A DNA stretch of 64,000 nucleotides from Paenibacillus sp. 1_12 (lineage in GTDB: Bacteria > Bacillota > Bacilli > Paenibacillales > NBRC-103111). The notes below the pieces were generated by a model. That model worked only from the letters and a program-made list of their open reading frames with translations, ran no database searches and was not told the DNA's origin. Shown piece by piece: positions 44,392 to 53,739 of this stretch. The first letter of the stretch is position 1. Every line of letters starts with the position of its first letter. The stretch covers positions 1-64,000 of the forward strand of contig NZ_FOTE01000009.1 in the NCBI RefSeq assembly GCF_900114475.1, in the 5' to 3' direction. The translations under genes were made by a program, and so were the position numbers.

Positions 44392-45396
44392 TTAATATAC
44401 AATAACACCTTTGTTTACATTCATTTTGGGATAGTCACCCATCACCTGCGGAATTTCCGTAAGCTTAAACTTATGGCTGATTAACGGTTCTATACGGACG
44501 ATCCCCTGTTGAATGAGGGCAATGGCTTCTTCATGCGTGTGAGGATTAATAAAAGAGCCCAATATACGAAGCTCCTTGGCAAATATTGCAAACGGCGACA
44601 CCTTGATCTGTGTAGTAGGAGAAGCGACTCCAAACAGCAGTACCTGACCGCCTTTGGCTGCAGCTTCAATCGCCAGTTCCATCGACTCCGGACGTCCAAC
44701 GCATTCAATAACAACATCGGCCTGACTACTCAACCGCTCCACAACATCCGCAGTCGGGCTTACAACCTCATCTGCCCCCAAAGCAAGCAAAGCTGCATGC
44801 TTCTCTGCCGCAGGGTCACTGACAATAATTCGGGCTGCTCCCTGCTTCTTAACCAGCTGTAGGAAGAGTTGTCCGATAAATCCGCCACCAATCAATAGTA
44901 CGGTATGAATCGGACGAATATCAAGCTTTTTGAAACCATGCAGCACACAACCCAGCGGCTCAACCATAGCCCCTTCGATATAGCTCAATGAATCTGGAAG
45001 CAGGTAACAATTGGCTGCAGGAGCTACGCAATATTCGCCCATTCCGCCGTCCCGCGTAACGCCGACAGCCTGAAGATGATCGCACAGATTGATCTGACCA
45101 TTGCGGCAATATCGGCAGCTGCCGCAGTAGATGTTGGGATCCACCGATACACGATCCCCTACTCTAAGAGCAGTGACACCTTCTCCGCATTCCGTTACTT
45201 CTCCAGCAAGCTCATGACCGAGCACAATGGGAGGAGTCACTGCTGCAGAACCCGGATTTCCGTGATAAATATGTTGATCCGTACCGCAAATACCACAGCC
45301 CTGAACACGAATTCTAACTTCTCCGGGTAAAAGCTCGGCTGACTCCCACGCGACTACTTCGATATGATGCTTCCCTTGCAATACCGCTGCCTGCAT
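44392..45396 (-). CDS. Zinc-dependent medium-chain dehydrogenase (sorbitol/threonine dehydrogenase-like)
   Basis: A 334-residue NAD(P)-dependent dehydrogenase. It has the catalytic zinc ligand region GCGICGTDQHIYHG and GHELAGEV, the structural zinc lobe CGSCRYCRNGQINLC, and the nucleotide-binding VLLIGGGFIGQL. The family includes sorbitol, galactitol and threonine dehydrogenases, and the substrate cannot be told apart here. It precedes the fructokinase-like gene, which suggests a polyol-to-ketose-to-ketose-phosphate route. It lies downstream of the lyase-like gene, beyond a terminator. Confidence 0.88.
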   Translation of the reverse strand: MQAAVLQGKHHIEVVAWESAELLPGEVRIRVQGCGICGTDQHIYHGNPGSAAVTPPIVLGHELAGEVTECGEGVTALRVGDRVSVDPNIYCGSCRYCRNGQINLCDHLQAVGVTRDGGMGEYCVAPAANCYLLPDSLSYIEGAMVEPLGCVLHGFKKLDIRPIHTVLLIGGGFIGQLFLQLVKKQGAARIIVSDPAAEKHAALLALGADEVVSPTADVVERLSSQADVVIECVGRPESMELAIEAAAKGGQVLLFGVASPTTQIKVSPFAIFAKELRILGSFINPHTHEEAIALIQQGIVRIEPLISHKFKLTEIPQVMGDYPKMNVNKGVIVY

Positions 45397-45502
45397 GTCT
45401 TCATCTCTCCTTTAGTTTAAATGCACTTTATCTATAGCTTACACCGTATTGGGACTTTAAAAGATCATTCCAGCTGGTGCCATATACTTCTCAAATCTTA
45501 AC

Positions 45503-45566
45503 AAAAAAACAACAGCCCTACAATACGAAGCAAGTCACATGAACGACTTTGTATTGTGAGGCTGTT
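45503..45566 (-). terminator. Terminator after the beta-helix lyase-like gene
   Basis: On the minus strand a long imperfect stem runs from ACAGCCTCACAATAC to GTATTGTAGGGCTGT, followed by TGTTTTTTTG. It starts 12 bases after the stop of the lyase-like gene. Confidence 0.85.
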
Positions 45567-45577
45567 TATTCAACTTT

Positions 45578-47623
45578 TTAAGGCGTGATATTCAGATGCG
45601 GCCGTCCTCCGATATCAGTGCTTTCTCTTGAAGTATAGGAGACATTCCCGTTCGAATTCACAGGGGATGTACTATAAACCCGAATGGAAAGCTTCTTTCC
45701 GCTCGACATAGCCGCTTGTAACTGAGTAGTCACATTAATTGTGATCGGCGTGCCGGCCGTAATGGTATAGGTACCAAGAACTGTGCTGGAGGCTGGCTTG
45801 GTGTTCCATGTTATGGCCCCTTCTGTCCATGTGTTGTCGCTAACCAAGGCTACCTCATTCTGGATACCGGCTGAGGCCGCCACTGTTGGTGTGAGTGTAA
45901 TCGATGCCGCTGATACGGTTCCGCTATAACTGCCAAAATCAAATTTAAAATAACCATCACGCTTGTAGCTTGTTAAGTCGTTCTTGGTATCTATCGTAAC
46001 TGCAGTAGTTCCTGCCTGATTGATTCCGGCATAGGTTCCATCACGCACCGTAGCATCATCCACAGCAGTCCATACATTGGGAAGAGCCACGCCGGCACCA
46101 TTGTAAGCACCGCGGTTCGGAGCGCTCGAAGCAGATACGGTATTCCCCCAGTAGTCCTTGCCGCCATTACTGCTCATGAGCACACCTGATCCCAGAGCAG
46201 GCGAACCCGTTCCGAGCTTGTAACCATTAACCGAATTTAATCCTGTGCCTCCGCTGCCTGCACCTGCTAAGAGAGGATCGGTAGTAAGCTTGTGTGCGTC
46301 GCTCGGCTCGCTCGCAGGATGATTCCCATAGAAGACGTTATAGTCGTAAACATCATTAGCTTTCACTGAATATCCACCGCTGCCCGAGTTGTACACGATA
46401 TTATTTTTGAAATAGAGCGGATTGCTGCCGCTTAAGCCAGTCGTAATGCTTGTGCCTAAGCCTGAGCGAATATAAAAGGTGTTATTATAAATATTTGCAT
46501 TTAGCGGCGTGTAGTCGCTATTAAATTGAAAAATCCGTGCACGGTCATTTTGGCTGATGTTATAACGAACAATCATATTGTCGTTACGGATCGATCCGTT
46601 GCCCATGACTAGAAGAAACCCACCTTCATTGTCATGGCTGTAATTGTATTGGACCGTACATCCAGTCAGATTATAATCACAATCGAAGCCCTGTCCATCA
46701 TTGGTCGTCTTCGTATTATAGGCTTCATTATACTGCATCACCGGATTGGTGCTGTTAATGGCCCATATCGCAACATTATAGTGGGTATCCCGCGCATGGG
46801 CTGTGTTTACAACATTATTTTGGATTAGGCCATTTATCGATGCACGCATCACAATGCCATCTCCGCCGATATCATTCAACGTATTATTACTGATGACGAG
46901 ATTCGTATAAGGCTCGAAATATCCGCTGCCGTCATTATTGCCCCAGGAGCTTCCATTGCTAATTCCGGTCCGGTCGGCGCTTTCCACTGTATTGCCGTCG
47001 ATCAAAACATCGTTCCACTTCGTGCGTACAGCGTTACCAGACACCGTAATATAAATGCCCCCAGTAACTTTTAGTGCATCCGTGTTCGTTCCCTTAATAT
47101 CGTGAATATACAGATTCTTAATATAAAAATGATTATAGGACCCTACATCCTGCGCTTCGACTTTAACCCCGTATCTGTCACCTTCGGCTGCCGCTGTATT
47201 GGTTACCTCCAAATTATTAATTTCCCAATACTGCTGGTTGTAAAAGTATACAGTCGCTCCGGTCAACCCGTTACCGTTAATAATCGGCTTATTCCCCGTA
47301 CCGTACTTATCAATAATAATTGGAGATCCGGCTGAGCCGGAGCCAAGCGGATGTAATTGCCCCGACCAGGTAGAACCTGATTTAAAAAGAATTTTATCAC
47401 CTGGCTGAAAGGTAATGCCGTTTACTTTCATTAAGCTTTGCCAGGCAGTTCCGGTGCTAATTCCATTGTTGCTGTCGCTGCCGCCTGCAGAATCTACATA
47501 ATAGGTCGTATTGTTGGCATAGGTGGTAGCCGTCCAGGAAGGTACGGACAAAACGAACGTCAGCATAAGTGAGAAGACCAGACCGAGCGGCAGGCAAAAA
47601 CGAAGGGCCTTGGTTAATATCAT
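45578..47623 (-). CDS. Secreted right-handed beta-helix protein with DNRLRE module (putative polysaccharide lyase)
   Basis: A 681-residue exported protein. A signal peptide (about 1-36) precedes a parallel beta-helix region (about 40-500). It is recognisable from TYYVDSAGGSDSNNGISTGT, the asparagine-rich ladders NNTLNDIGGDGIVMR and NNVVNTAH, and many short repeats of the pectate-lyase or alginate-lyase type. The last 160 residues form a DNRLRE domain (TVRDGTYAGINQAG, LVSDNTWTEGAITWNTKP, RESTDIGGRPHLNI), related to carbohydrate-binding family 96. An apparent cre site lies 26 bases upstream. It belongs with the heparinase-type gene and ABC importer of the same strand. Confidence 0.87.
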   Translation of the reverse strand: MILTKALRFCLPLGLVFSLMLTFVLSVPSWTATTYANNTTYYVDSAGGSDSNNGISTGTAWQSLMKVNGITFQPGDKILFKSGSTWSGQLHPLGSGSAGSPIIIDKYGTGNKPIINGNGLTGATVYFYNQQYWEINNLEVTNTAAAEGDRYGVKVEAQDVGSYNHFYIKNLYIHDIKGTNTDALKVTGGIYITVSGNAVRTKWNDVLIDGNTVESADRTGISNGSSWGNNDGSGYFEPYTNLVISNNTLNDIGGDGIVMRASINGLIQNNVVNTAHARDTHYNVAIWAINSTNPVMQYNEAYNTKTTNDGQGFDCDYNLTGCTVQYNYSHDNEGGFLLVMGNGSIRNDNMIVRYNISQNDRARIFQFNSDYTPLNANIYNNTFYIRSGLGTSITTGLSGSNPLYFKNNIVYNSGSGGYSVKANDVYDYNVFYGNHPASEPSDAHKLTTDPLLAGAGSGGTGLNSVNGYKLGTGSPALGSGVLMSSNGGKDYWGNTVSASSAPNRGAYNGAGVALPNVWTAVDDATVRDGTYAGINQAGTTAVTIDTKNDLTSYKRDGYFKFDFGSYSGTVSAASITLTPTVAASAGIQNEVALVSDNTWTEGAITWNTKPASSTVLGTYTITAGTPITINVTTQLQAAMSSGKKLSIRVYSTSPVNSNGNVSYTSRESTDIGGRPHLNITP

Positions 47624-47648
47624 TAATCATTCTCCTCTTTAATTAAAA

Positions 47649-47663
47649 TAAAAGCGTTTACAA
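47649..47663 (-). promoter_or_regulatory. Probable cre (CcpA) site before the lyase-like gene
   Basis: On the minus strand TTGTAAACGCTTTTA agrees with the Bacillus cre consensus at 14 of 15 positions. It lies 26 bases before the ATG of the beta-helix protein gene, in a 62-base gap. This suggests carbon catabolite repression of the secreted enzyme. Confidence 0.6.
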
Positions 47664-47685
47664 GATCCTGATGCAAAAAATATAA

Positions 47686-48834
47686 TTATCGCATCTGGAT
47701 TTGTTGATATCCCTGCTCCATAATCACCACCTTTGCTGCCTCAAGAAGCTGCTTCACCTTGGACTCGTACCTATCGTCAATCATTCGCTGCCTGACACTA
47801 TCCTTGACCTCTCTGTAGGGCCTGTAATCACCTTCTTTCCGCTCCACGGTCTGGATAAGACCAAAGCTGTTAGGAGTCATTTCCAATACGCCGCTGATCT
47901 GGCCGGCAGGCAATGAAAGAGCTTCGTTCATCATCAGCTCGTCGGGATTATGAATATCTCGCCTGCGCAATTGATCTTCGTTAATAACTAACTCTTCAAT
48001 AATCCAGTGTGACGTCTCATCTCGCTTCAAGCTTTGGCGTAATTCCTGAATATCTTCGCCTTTTTCAAGCCGAAGTTTGATTTGATCTATTTTTGCCTTT
48101 GCTTCGAGTTTGGCAGTTTCATTCGGAATTCCCGGCAGCGTGGAATAGGGGATCACTATTTTCAGTGCTTTCAGTTGTCCAAATCCTTGATACAGCTTAC
48201 CCTTCAGCTCCTCATACTGGTCAATCAGCTCTTGTTCAGATAAGGGCTCTTCTCGATCACTTAAAGCTGCCTTTAATTGGTTGACCATCGTCGAATACAC
48301 ATAAGTATAGTAGCCCCACTCATCGTATTGCTGTGGCCCATAAATAACACGATGGTTATTCACAGCCTCCTTTCTCCTCTGATTCTCTTTGGCCCATTTA
48401 TCGAGAAACGACGAATAATCAGGATCTTCCAGCAGCCCATATTGCTGTGCCAGCAGCTGCTGAACCTTTACCCGCTTCATTCGCTCTAAGGCCAACTGCT
48501 TGGCTTTTTCAAAAGGAACCTCACCCTGAAAGCTGGTAGTCCAAAAAGAAGGTGAGTCATTGGCATCGTATTTTTGTTGGAAATATCCGCTAACCAGCGC
48601 TTTTACCTGTGCTAAAAACAGATGAAATTCCCGTTCATCTATAGCTGCCCCATTTATATAAGCCACCGTTGGATTAGTTTGATTCGATGAATAGGGCAAA
48701 TTCCCAGGCTCTGCTGCGTGTACTGGATTGCTCCATTCTTCCGTATGCTGCCAGGTGATGTAGCCTGTGCAAACAACCGCCGATATAAAGATAGCCATTG
48801 CAAAAACGAAGGTTCTGCCGCTTGTTGGTATCAT
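47686..48834 (-). CDS. Membrane-anchored SurA/PrsA-like foldase (peptidylprolyl isomerase-like)
   Basis: A 382-residue protein with one N-terminal membrane anchor (about 8-29) and no lipobox. The outside part begins VAYINGAAIDEREFHLFLAQ, followed by helices of the SurA N-terminal chaperone type, then a C-terminal region that aligns loosely with a PpiC rotamase. It would help fold secreted enzymes, consistent with lying between two secreted polysaccharide lyase-like genes. The start is the ATG at 48834 after GGGAGG. Confidence 0.72.
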   Translation of the reverse strand: MIPTSGRTFVFAMAIFISAVVCTGYITWQHTEEWSNPVHAAEPGNLPYSSNQTNPTVAYINGAAIDEREFHLFLAQVKALVSGYFQQKYDANDSPSFWTTSFQGEVPFEKAKQLALERMKRVKVQQLLAQQYGLLEDPDYSSFLDKWAKENQRRKEAVNNHRVIYGPQQYDEWGYYTYVYSTMVNQLKAALSDREEPLSEQELIDQYEELKGKLYQGFGQLKALKIVIPYSTLPGIPNETAKLEAKAKIDQIKLRLEKGEDIQELRQSLKRDETSHWIIEELVINEDQLRRRDIHNPDELMMNEALSLPAGQISGVLEMTPNSFGLIQTVERKEGDYRPYREVKDSVRQRMIDDRYESKVKQLLEAAKVVIMEQGYQQIQMR

Positions 48835-48901
48835 GAGCTCCCTCCCAAAGCCTGGCACATGAAGCACCATGCAAAATAATTGAAAATATGAAGGTTAGAC
48901 T

Positions 48902-50797
48902 TCAGACTTCGTCTGCAGTGATACGGAATGACCAATCCCCTTGCACCACCTGCTGCCGGATAGTAAATTTGATTCGATACAAGCTATTCCCCCAAACCTG
49001 CTGTAAATTTGTATCAACTACATGAATGTGCTCAAATTCAGCCTGCCATTGTTCATCTTCGAAGCTCACTAGCAATCCATCGCCTTGGGCATCTCGAAGA
49101 CTGATCACACCCTTACCTGACAACTCGGGACGATGGCAGGTCATCATATGGAGCACGATTTGCTCGGAAGGCTCTGTAAGCTGACATTGCTCCCTCAATC
49201 TAATTTCTGCAGCATGTGCATCCCCCCGTTCCATAACTAGGCTGCGGTTCCAGCTGGAGACTCCTGCATGAGCCGGGTATGCGCCTGCCAAATCGAGTTC
49301 AAACCGGACAGAGGTTTCGCTTTGCTTGTAAACCACGTTCCGTGCTCTGAAGGGACGTCCTTCCTTTTGCTCGAAGCCATTGATCACTGGAACGCTGTGA
49401 TAACCGGATTGCATCGTCCAAATTTCATAACGTTCCGGACTAAAAGTTTTGTAAGTGTAAGTCTCGACTCCAATGTCGATCAGGAAAGGCTTGCCATTCC
49501 AATAAATCACATAATGACCGATATCGTTATGATTATGGCTCTCGTCGTTATGTCCACCTTTGGCAGCCACATACAAGCCTTGTGACGAGCTGTCATATTG
49601 TCGCGCAGCCATCACCTGCAGGTCAGGAAGCCACGTATCCTTGATTAAGGGCCGCGGAAGCGCAAGTTCCTTCTGTATATCCGCATAGGACAACAGGCTG
49701 ATCATTTCCTGAAAAAAAGAAATCCCCTTCTTGCTCCTGCCTGACACTCGGTAAGAATCAACACCCTTTTGACCCAATGCCTGAAGCTGCTCATCCTGGA
49801 TCCTCAAGCCGTATAAATGGATCATGCTGTAATCCTGTGAAGCTATTGCAGATCCATCGGCAAAATTAACGAAGTAGTGGTCGTCAATATACATTTTATA
49901 AACAAATTGACCCAGCTTTCGGATCAACGGCTGATCATATACTTGAAGGGCTCCCTCTGAGCTGCGGTATATGAGCTCCAAATTGACTAACAGCATACCG
50001 GCAGCTCTGGCCCAGTACGATGAGCCTTCATCACAACCGCCGTCTTCAAACTGCACTTCCAGATAACGGTCAAGGCTGCGCAATATTTTATCGATGATAG
50101 CCAACTTTTTCTCGGATGCCATTTCTTGCAGCAGCACGACCGTCAGCATATTCGCATTGCACCAGGGGTTCCAATTGTTAACTTCTCTTTCACCAAACCC
50201 CATCCACCAGAAATCGTTTCTTTCCATGTAGGGTGTTAGGATGCGGCGTTCGATTTCCACACGGATACGCTCCCGAATAAGTGTGGTTATCTGATCCAGC
50301 TGATTATGCAGCAGATGGGAGGTCCACGCCAACAGTGAGGCTGTTTCTCCTGCCGTCAGGTCGAATAGTGGTTCTTTGGTATCCGAGAGCAGCTGCATCG
50401 GATTCAAAGATAAGTAATGATGCGCCGGAGCGCACCAGGTTGTCTGCTCGCAAATCAGCCAAATCACATCGACAATCTGCCTCAGAAATCTGCCTTTCGC
50501 TTCCAAGCATTCCGCAATCAATAAGGTACAGAGAGCAGCGCGTCTTTCATTATCAACCGAGTCGTAGGGCTTTCTACTACCCTCCTCGAAGTAAGCCATG
50601 AAGGCAGAAGCACGTAAAGATGGCCATTCGTAGTTCAAATAAAGCTCCGCTTCGCTGATCCACTCGTTCCGTAATTGCTGCGGAATCTGCTCCCAGGCTT
50701 GGCGGTCTTCAAAGGATGGAAATAAGCGGCCGGCCATTTCCTCGCCGAGCATACAGCGATTGATATCAGATAAGGTGATGTAATCGGTCAGTTTCAT
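48902..50797 (-). CDS. Heparinase II/III-family polysaccharide lyase (putative)
   Basis: A 631-residue protein with an N-terminal alpha/alpha toroid (about 80-370) and a C-terminal beta-sandwich. The hallmark is GGHNDESHNHNDIGHYVIYW (about 428-447), followed by IDIGVETYTYKTFSPERYEI and NGFEQKEGRPFRA. This matches heparinase II/III-like lyases of PL12, PL15, PL17 or PL21 type, which cleave uronic acid-containing chains. There is no signal peptide, so it probably degrades imported oligosaccharides. It follows the ABC importer lipoprotein gene, beyond a terminator-like hairpin. Confidence 0.85.
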   Translation of the reverse strand: MKLTDYITLSDINRCMLGEEMAGRLFPSFEDRQAWEQIPQQLRNEWISEAELYLNYEWPSLRASAFMAYFEEGSRKPYDSVDNERRAALCTLLIAECLEAKGRFLRQIVDVIWLICEQTTWCAPAHHYLSLNPMQLLSDTKEPLFDLTAGETASLLAWTSHLLHNQLDQITTLIRERIRVEIERRILTPYMERNDFWWMGFGEREVNNWNPWCNANMLTVVLLQEMASEKKLAIIDKILRSLDRYLEVQFEDGGCDEGSSYWARAAGMLLVNLELIYRSSEGALQVYDQPLIRKLGQFVYKMYIDDHYFVNFADGSAIASQDYSMIHLYGLRIQDEQLQALGQKGVDSYRVSGRSKKGISFFQEMISLLSYADIQKELALPRPLIKDTWLPDLQVMAARQYDSSSQGLYVAAKGGHNDESHNHNDIGHYVIYWNGKPFLIDIGVETYTYKTFSPERYEIWTMQSGYHSVPVINGFEQKEGRPFRARNVVYKQSETSVRFELDLAGAYPAHAGVSSWNRSLVMERGDAHAAEIRLREQCQLTEPSEQIVLHMMTCHRPELSGKGVISLRDAQGDGLLVSFEDEQWQAEFEHIHVVDTNLQQVWGNSLYRIKFTIRQQVVQGDWSFRITADEV

Positions 50798-50855
50798 TAG
50801 GTAAAATCCCCCTTGCTATGGTCGTTGGCACAGACAGCTAACCTATTCTTACATA

Positions 50856-50907
50856 CACAAAACCAAAGGCCGTCCCAACAGTAGTTTATCTACGATTGTG
50901 ACAGCCC
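50856..50907 (-). terminator. Terminator-like hairpin after the binding-protein gene
   Basis: On the minus strand an interrupted stem from GGGCTGTCACAA to GTTGGGACGGCC encloses a CGTAG/CTAC inner helix and is followed by TTTGGTTTT. The T-run is broken, so it may be an attenuator that keeps the binding protein more abundant than the downstream lyase. Confidence 0.55.
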
Positions 50908-50923
50908 AAGGAGTGACTCCTAT

Positions 50924-52567
50924 TTATTTGATGACATCTGTGTACTGCTTTTCGATTTCATTGGCACCAGCTGCTCTTGCTTTTTTCACATACTCATCAA
51001 AGGAATCGATCGGCTGCTCGCCCGTAATGATCTTGATGTAATTTTCGGTGGTCAGCTTTTGCATATCAGCCGTGTACTTTCCTGATGCTTCAACGCTTGG
51101 CAGGTAAGAAGGGGGAGTACCTGTACCTTTCACCTTGTCGGCAAGCTCATACTTTGCTTTGAAGATCTCCTTTACTACTACAGGATTGTTCGTATACATC
51201 CCAAAGGTGCCAACGCCCCGTTGAGCCGATTCGGTCGGGTTTTTCAGCTTGGAGACAACAGCTCCGTCCTTGTTAACCGTGTAATCCTTATCCTTGACTC
51301 CAGCACTGGCCAGCATGTAGTAGTCTTTATCCGTCACCAGGGTATCGAGCATTTTTAGAATCGTGTCCAGCTTCCGCGGATCTTTGACTGCATTTTTGGT
51401 GATCACGAGTGTTTCATTGTTATAGCCCCAAATATTGGCACCGAAAGCTTTCCCATCCGGTCCTTTGATCGCTTTTCCTAGTGCCCATGTTTCGCCATAT
51501 TTGGCATCCGGCTTCACTTTCATGAATTCCTGATACACCGCTCCACCCAGATCTCCTTCCGTCAAAGGCGGCGTCCAATGGTAGAACATCACGTTGCCGG
51601 TCACTCCCACCCGATTGTTAATAAAGGCATGAGAGGTTGCCCAGTAGCCGCCTTTGTTCTCTCCTGTGACGAATTCGGGATCAATCACACCATCCTTGTA
51701 CCATTTGGCGAGCAGCTTCAAGCCTTCTTTCATTTCCGGCTGGATAGCATCCATGAGCACCTTGTTATCCTTTACCGTATACCAAAGAGCTGAGTAAGGT
51801 GTGGTTCCTTTGATGACATCTGTAGGGATCGGACCAAAGGCGCCAAGGACAGCTTGCATCGCGGTACTGGAAAGCCCGTAGGTGTCCTTTTTACCGTTTT
51901 TGTCCGGGTCATTGTTCGTAAACTTGTAAATGGCGTCCTCAAATTCGGCCAGCGTTTCCGGTACTTTCGTAATACCCACATTGTTCAACCAATCCATACG
52001 CCATACCAGACTCGTCGGATAGGTGCCATCCAGCTGGAATGCGGATAATCCGTAGTTTTTGCCTTTGTACATGCTGGCACGGAAGGCGGAGCCGGAGGTG
52101 TCGTTATCCAATATCATTTTGTAATAATTGGGCGCCTTCTGCTTGATTGTTTCCACCGGAATCTCTGCCGCAACCCCGCTGTCTACGAGCTTGGCAAGCT
52201 CAAAGCCCTTCAGCCTGAGAATGTCCGGGATTTCTCCAGAAGCCATTCGCACATTAAACACTTCACTATATTTCTGGGAGTCCGCAGTCCATACATTGAT
52301 CTTGGCATTAAAACGTTTGGAAATTTCCTGCAAGATCTCCGCATTGGGATCAGGTGCTACGTCATTGATGTTGTAGCCTGCCCATTCAATCGTTACAGGT
52401 GCTTCATTCTTCGGCTGTGCAGTCGCTCCTTTATCTGCAGCTGCGGGAGCTGTTGCCGGAGCCGCTGGTGCTGGTGTATTGCCCCCACTGCTGCAGGCTG
52501 CCAACGTACTTGCCAACATAGCGGCGCTCATCCAACTGCCTACATGACGCATTACTTTTGGATTCAT
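50924..52567 (-). CDS. Extracellular sugar-binding lipoprotein of an ABC importer
   Basis: A 547-residue solute-binding lipoprotein. The signal peptide ends in the lipobox LAAC with Cys25, followed by a low-complexity Ala/Pro/Gly linker typical of this group. The body resembles LplA-type binding proteins that pair with LplB/LplC-like permeases: the IEWAGYNINDVAPDP N-terminal strand, YPTSLVWRMDWLNNVGI, and TDYDP-like repeats. It carries oligosaccharides to the two permeases encoded upstream. It is separated from the permease genes by 272 bases with a structured repeat. Confidence 0.92.
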   Translation of the reverse strand: MNPKVMRHVGSWMSAAMLASTLAACSSGGNTPAPAAPATAPAAADKGATAQPKNEAPVTIEWAGYNINDVAPDPNAEILQEISKRFNAKINVWTADSQKYSEVFNVRMASGEIPDILRLKGFELAKLVDSGVAAEIPVETIKQKAPNYYKMILDNDTSGSAFRASMYKGKNYGLSAFQLDGTYPTSLVWRMDWLNNVGITKVPETLAEFEDAIYKFTNNDPDKNGKKDTYGLSSTAMQAVLGAFGPIPTDVIKGTTPYSALWYTVKDNKVLMDAIQPEMKEGLKLLAKWYKDGVIDPEFVTGENKGGYWATSHAFINNRVGVTGNVMFYHWTPPLTEGDLGGAVYQEFMKVKPDAKYGETWALGKAIKGPDGKAFGANIWGYNNETLVITKNAVKDPRKLDTILKMLDTLVTDKDYYMLASAGVKDKDYTVNKDGAVVSKLKNPTESAQRGVGTFGMYTNNPVVVKEIFKAKYELADKVKGTGTPPSYLPSVEASGKYTADMQKLTTENYIKIITGEQPIDSFDEYVKKARAAGANEIEKQYTDVIK

Positions 52568-52627
52568 CTAAGACCCTCCTAAAATGTATGTGATCAACCA
52601 TCCCGATATGGAAATCGTCAAAAATCC

Positions 52628-52826
52628 GAGGTTCAAAAGGTCGACTTTTCAGCAACGAGAAGTACAAGTTTTCATAGAAAACTCGCTTCGTAAGCAGTGA
52701 AGAAGGAGGAGCGGAGTTTAGGAAAACCTAAATGAGCACCGCACTTCGAGCCTGAATGCAAAATTCGATGCCGAATACGCTTCCTGTGAAACTTCGTGAT
52801 CAAAAGGTGATTTTTTGAACAACCTC
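52628..52826. repeat. 199-bp structured inverted-repeat element between permease and binding-protein genes
   Basis: The ends GAGGTTCAAAAGG (52628-52640) and TTTTGAACAACCTC (52813-52826) are inverted copies with a three-base gap. Inside are two perfect hairpins: AGTTTTC-ATA-GAAAACT (52667-52683) and TTTAGG-AAAA-CCTAAA (52717-52732), the second inside GCGG/CCGC arms. There is no coding potential. It resembles dispersed intergenic repeats that I associate with Paenibacillus genomes, from memory only. Confidence 0.6.
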
Positions 52827-52839
52827 TAAAGGGACGGGG

Positions 52840-53727
52840 TTAACCTTTTAATGAACCGATCATAACTCCCTTGACGAAATACTTTTGCAGGAACGGGTAT
52901 ACCGCCAGCAAGGGCAGCAGCGATACCATCAGGGCAGCCATTTTCATCGTGTCCGTATTGGCATAAATCGTATTAGCAGTCTCGACTGCCTGTGGCTCCG
53001 AGCCCTCGAATAATATCTTGCGCAGAACGAGCTGCAGCACGGCTTTATTGGAATCCTTAAGATAAATCATCGCGTTAAACCATTCATTCCAATGGTAAAC
53101 CATCGTCCACAAACCGACAGTAGCCAGAATCGGAATTGAAATCGGCAGGATGATCCGTGTCAAGATGACGAACTCGTTCGCGCCATCAATTCGGGCTGAT
53201 TCCTGAATTTCCTCAGGTAGCGACATAAAATAATTACGGATGATCAACATCGTAAACGTATTAATCGCGACTGGCAGTACCAGCGCCCAGATGCTGTTGT
53301 ACAATCCCATACCTTTGACAATTAAGTAAGTCGGGATCAACCCCCCGCTAAAAAACATCGTGAATACCATGAAGATCGTCCAAAACTTACGATGCACCAG
53401 ATATTTCTTCGATAAGGGATATGCTGCCAGAATCATCAAGGTCATGGAGACGATAATCCCAATAAGTACCCGCAGGATCGTGTTCATATATCCCGTCCAA
53501 ATTTGTTGATATGCAAGCACCTTGCGGTAGCCATCAAAGTCAAACTCCAACGGGATTAAATGAATACCATAGCTGCTAACGACATGCGGCGGACTCATCG
53601 AAACCGTAACCACCTGCATGAAAGGGATAATCGTCAATATACTGAGCAGGATCAGGGTTGCATACACAATCGTATCCACGACAAGATCTTCAACCGTTCT
53701 CTTCTTGTTCTTGCGTACCGTTTCCAT
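52840..53727 (-). CDS. Carbohydrate ABC transporter permease (LplC/YtcP-like)
   Basis: A 295-residue inner-membrane permease with six membrane segments. It has the binding-protein-dependent transport signature EEIQESARIDGANEFVILTR followed by IILPIS (EAA loop), through which it contacts the ATPase. LplC/YtcP features include the C-terminal YFVKGVMIGSLKG. I start at the ATG at 53727, eight bases after AGGTGA, instead of the GTG that overlaps the ribosome site. It follows the LplB-like gene by 12 bases. The ATPase gene is not in the window; such importers often share an MsmX-type ATPase. Confidence 0.92.
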   Translation of the reverse strand: METVRKNKKRTVEDLVVDTIVYATLILLSILTIIPFMQVVTVSMSPPHVVSSYGIHLIPLEFDFDGYRKVLAYQQIWTGYMNTILRVLIGIIVSMTLMILAAYPLSKKYLVHRKFWTIFMVFTMFFSGGLIPTYLIVKGMGLYNSIWALVLPVAINTFTMLIIRNYFMSLPEEIQESARIDGANEFVILTRIILPISIPILATVGLWTMVYHWNEWFNAMIYLKDSNKAVLQLVLRKILFEGSEPQAVETANTIYANTDTMKMAALMVSLLPLLAVYPFLQKYFVKGVMIGSLKG

Positions 53728-53739
53728 TACTCGAGTCAC

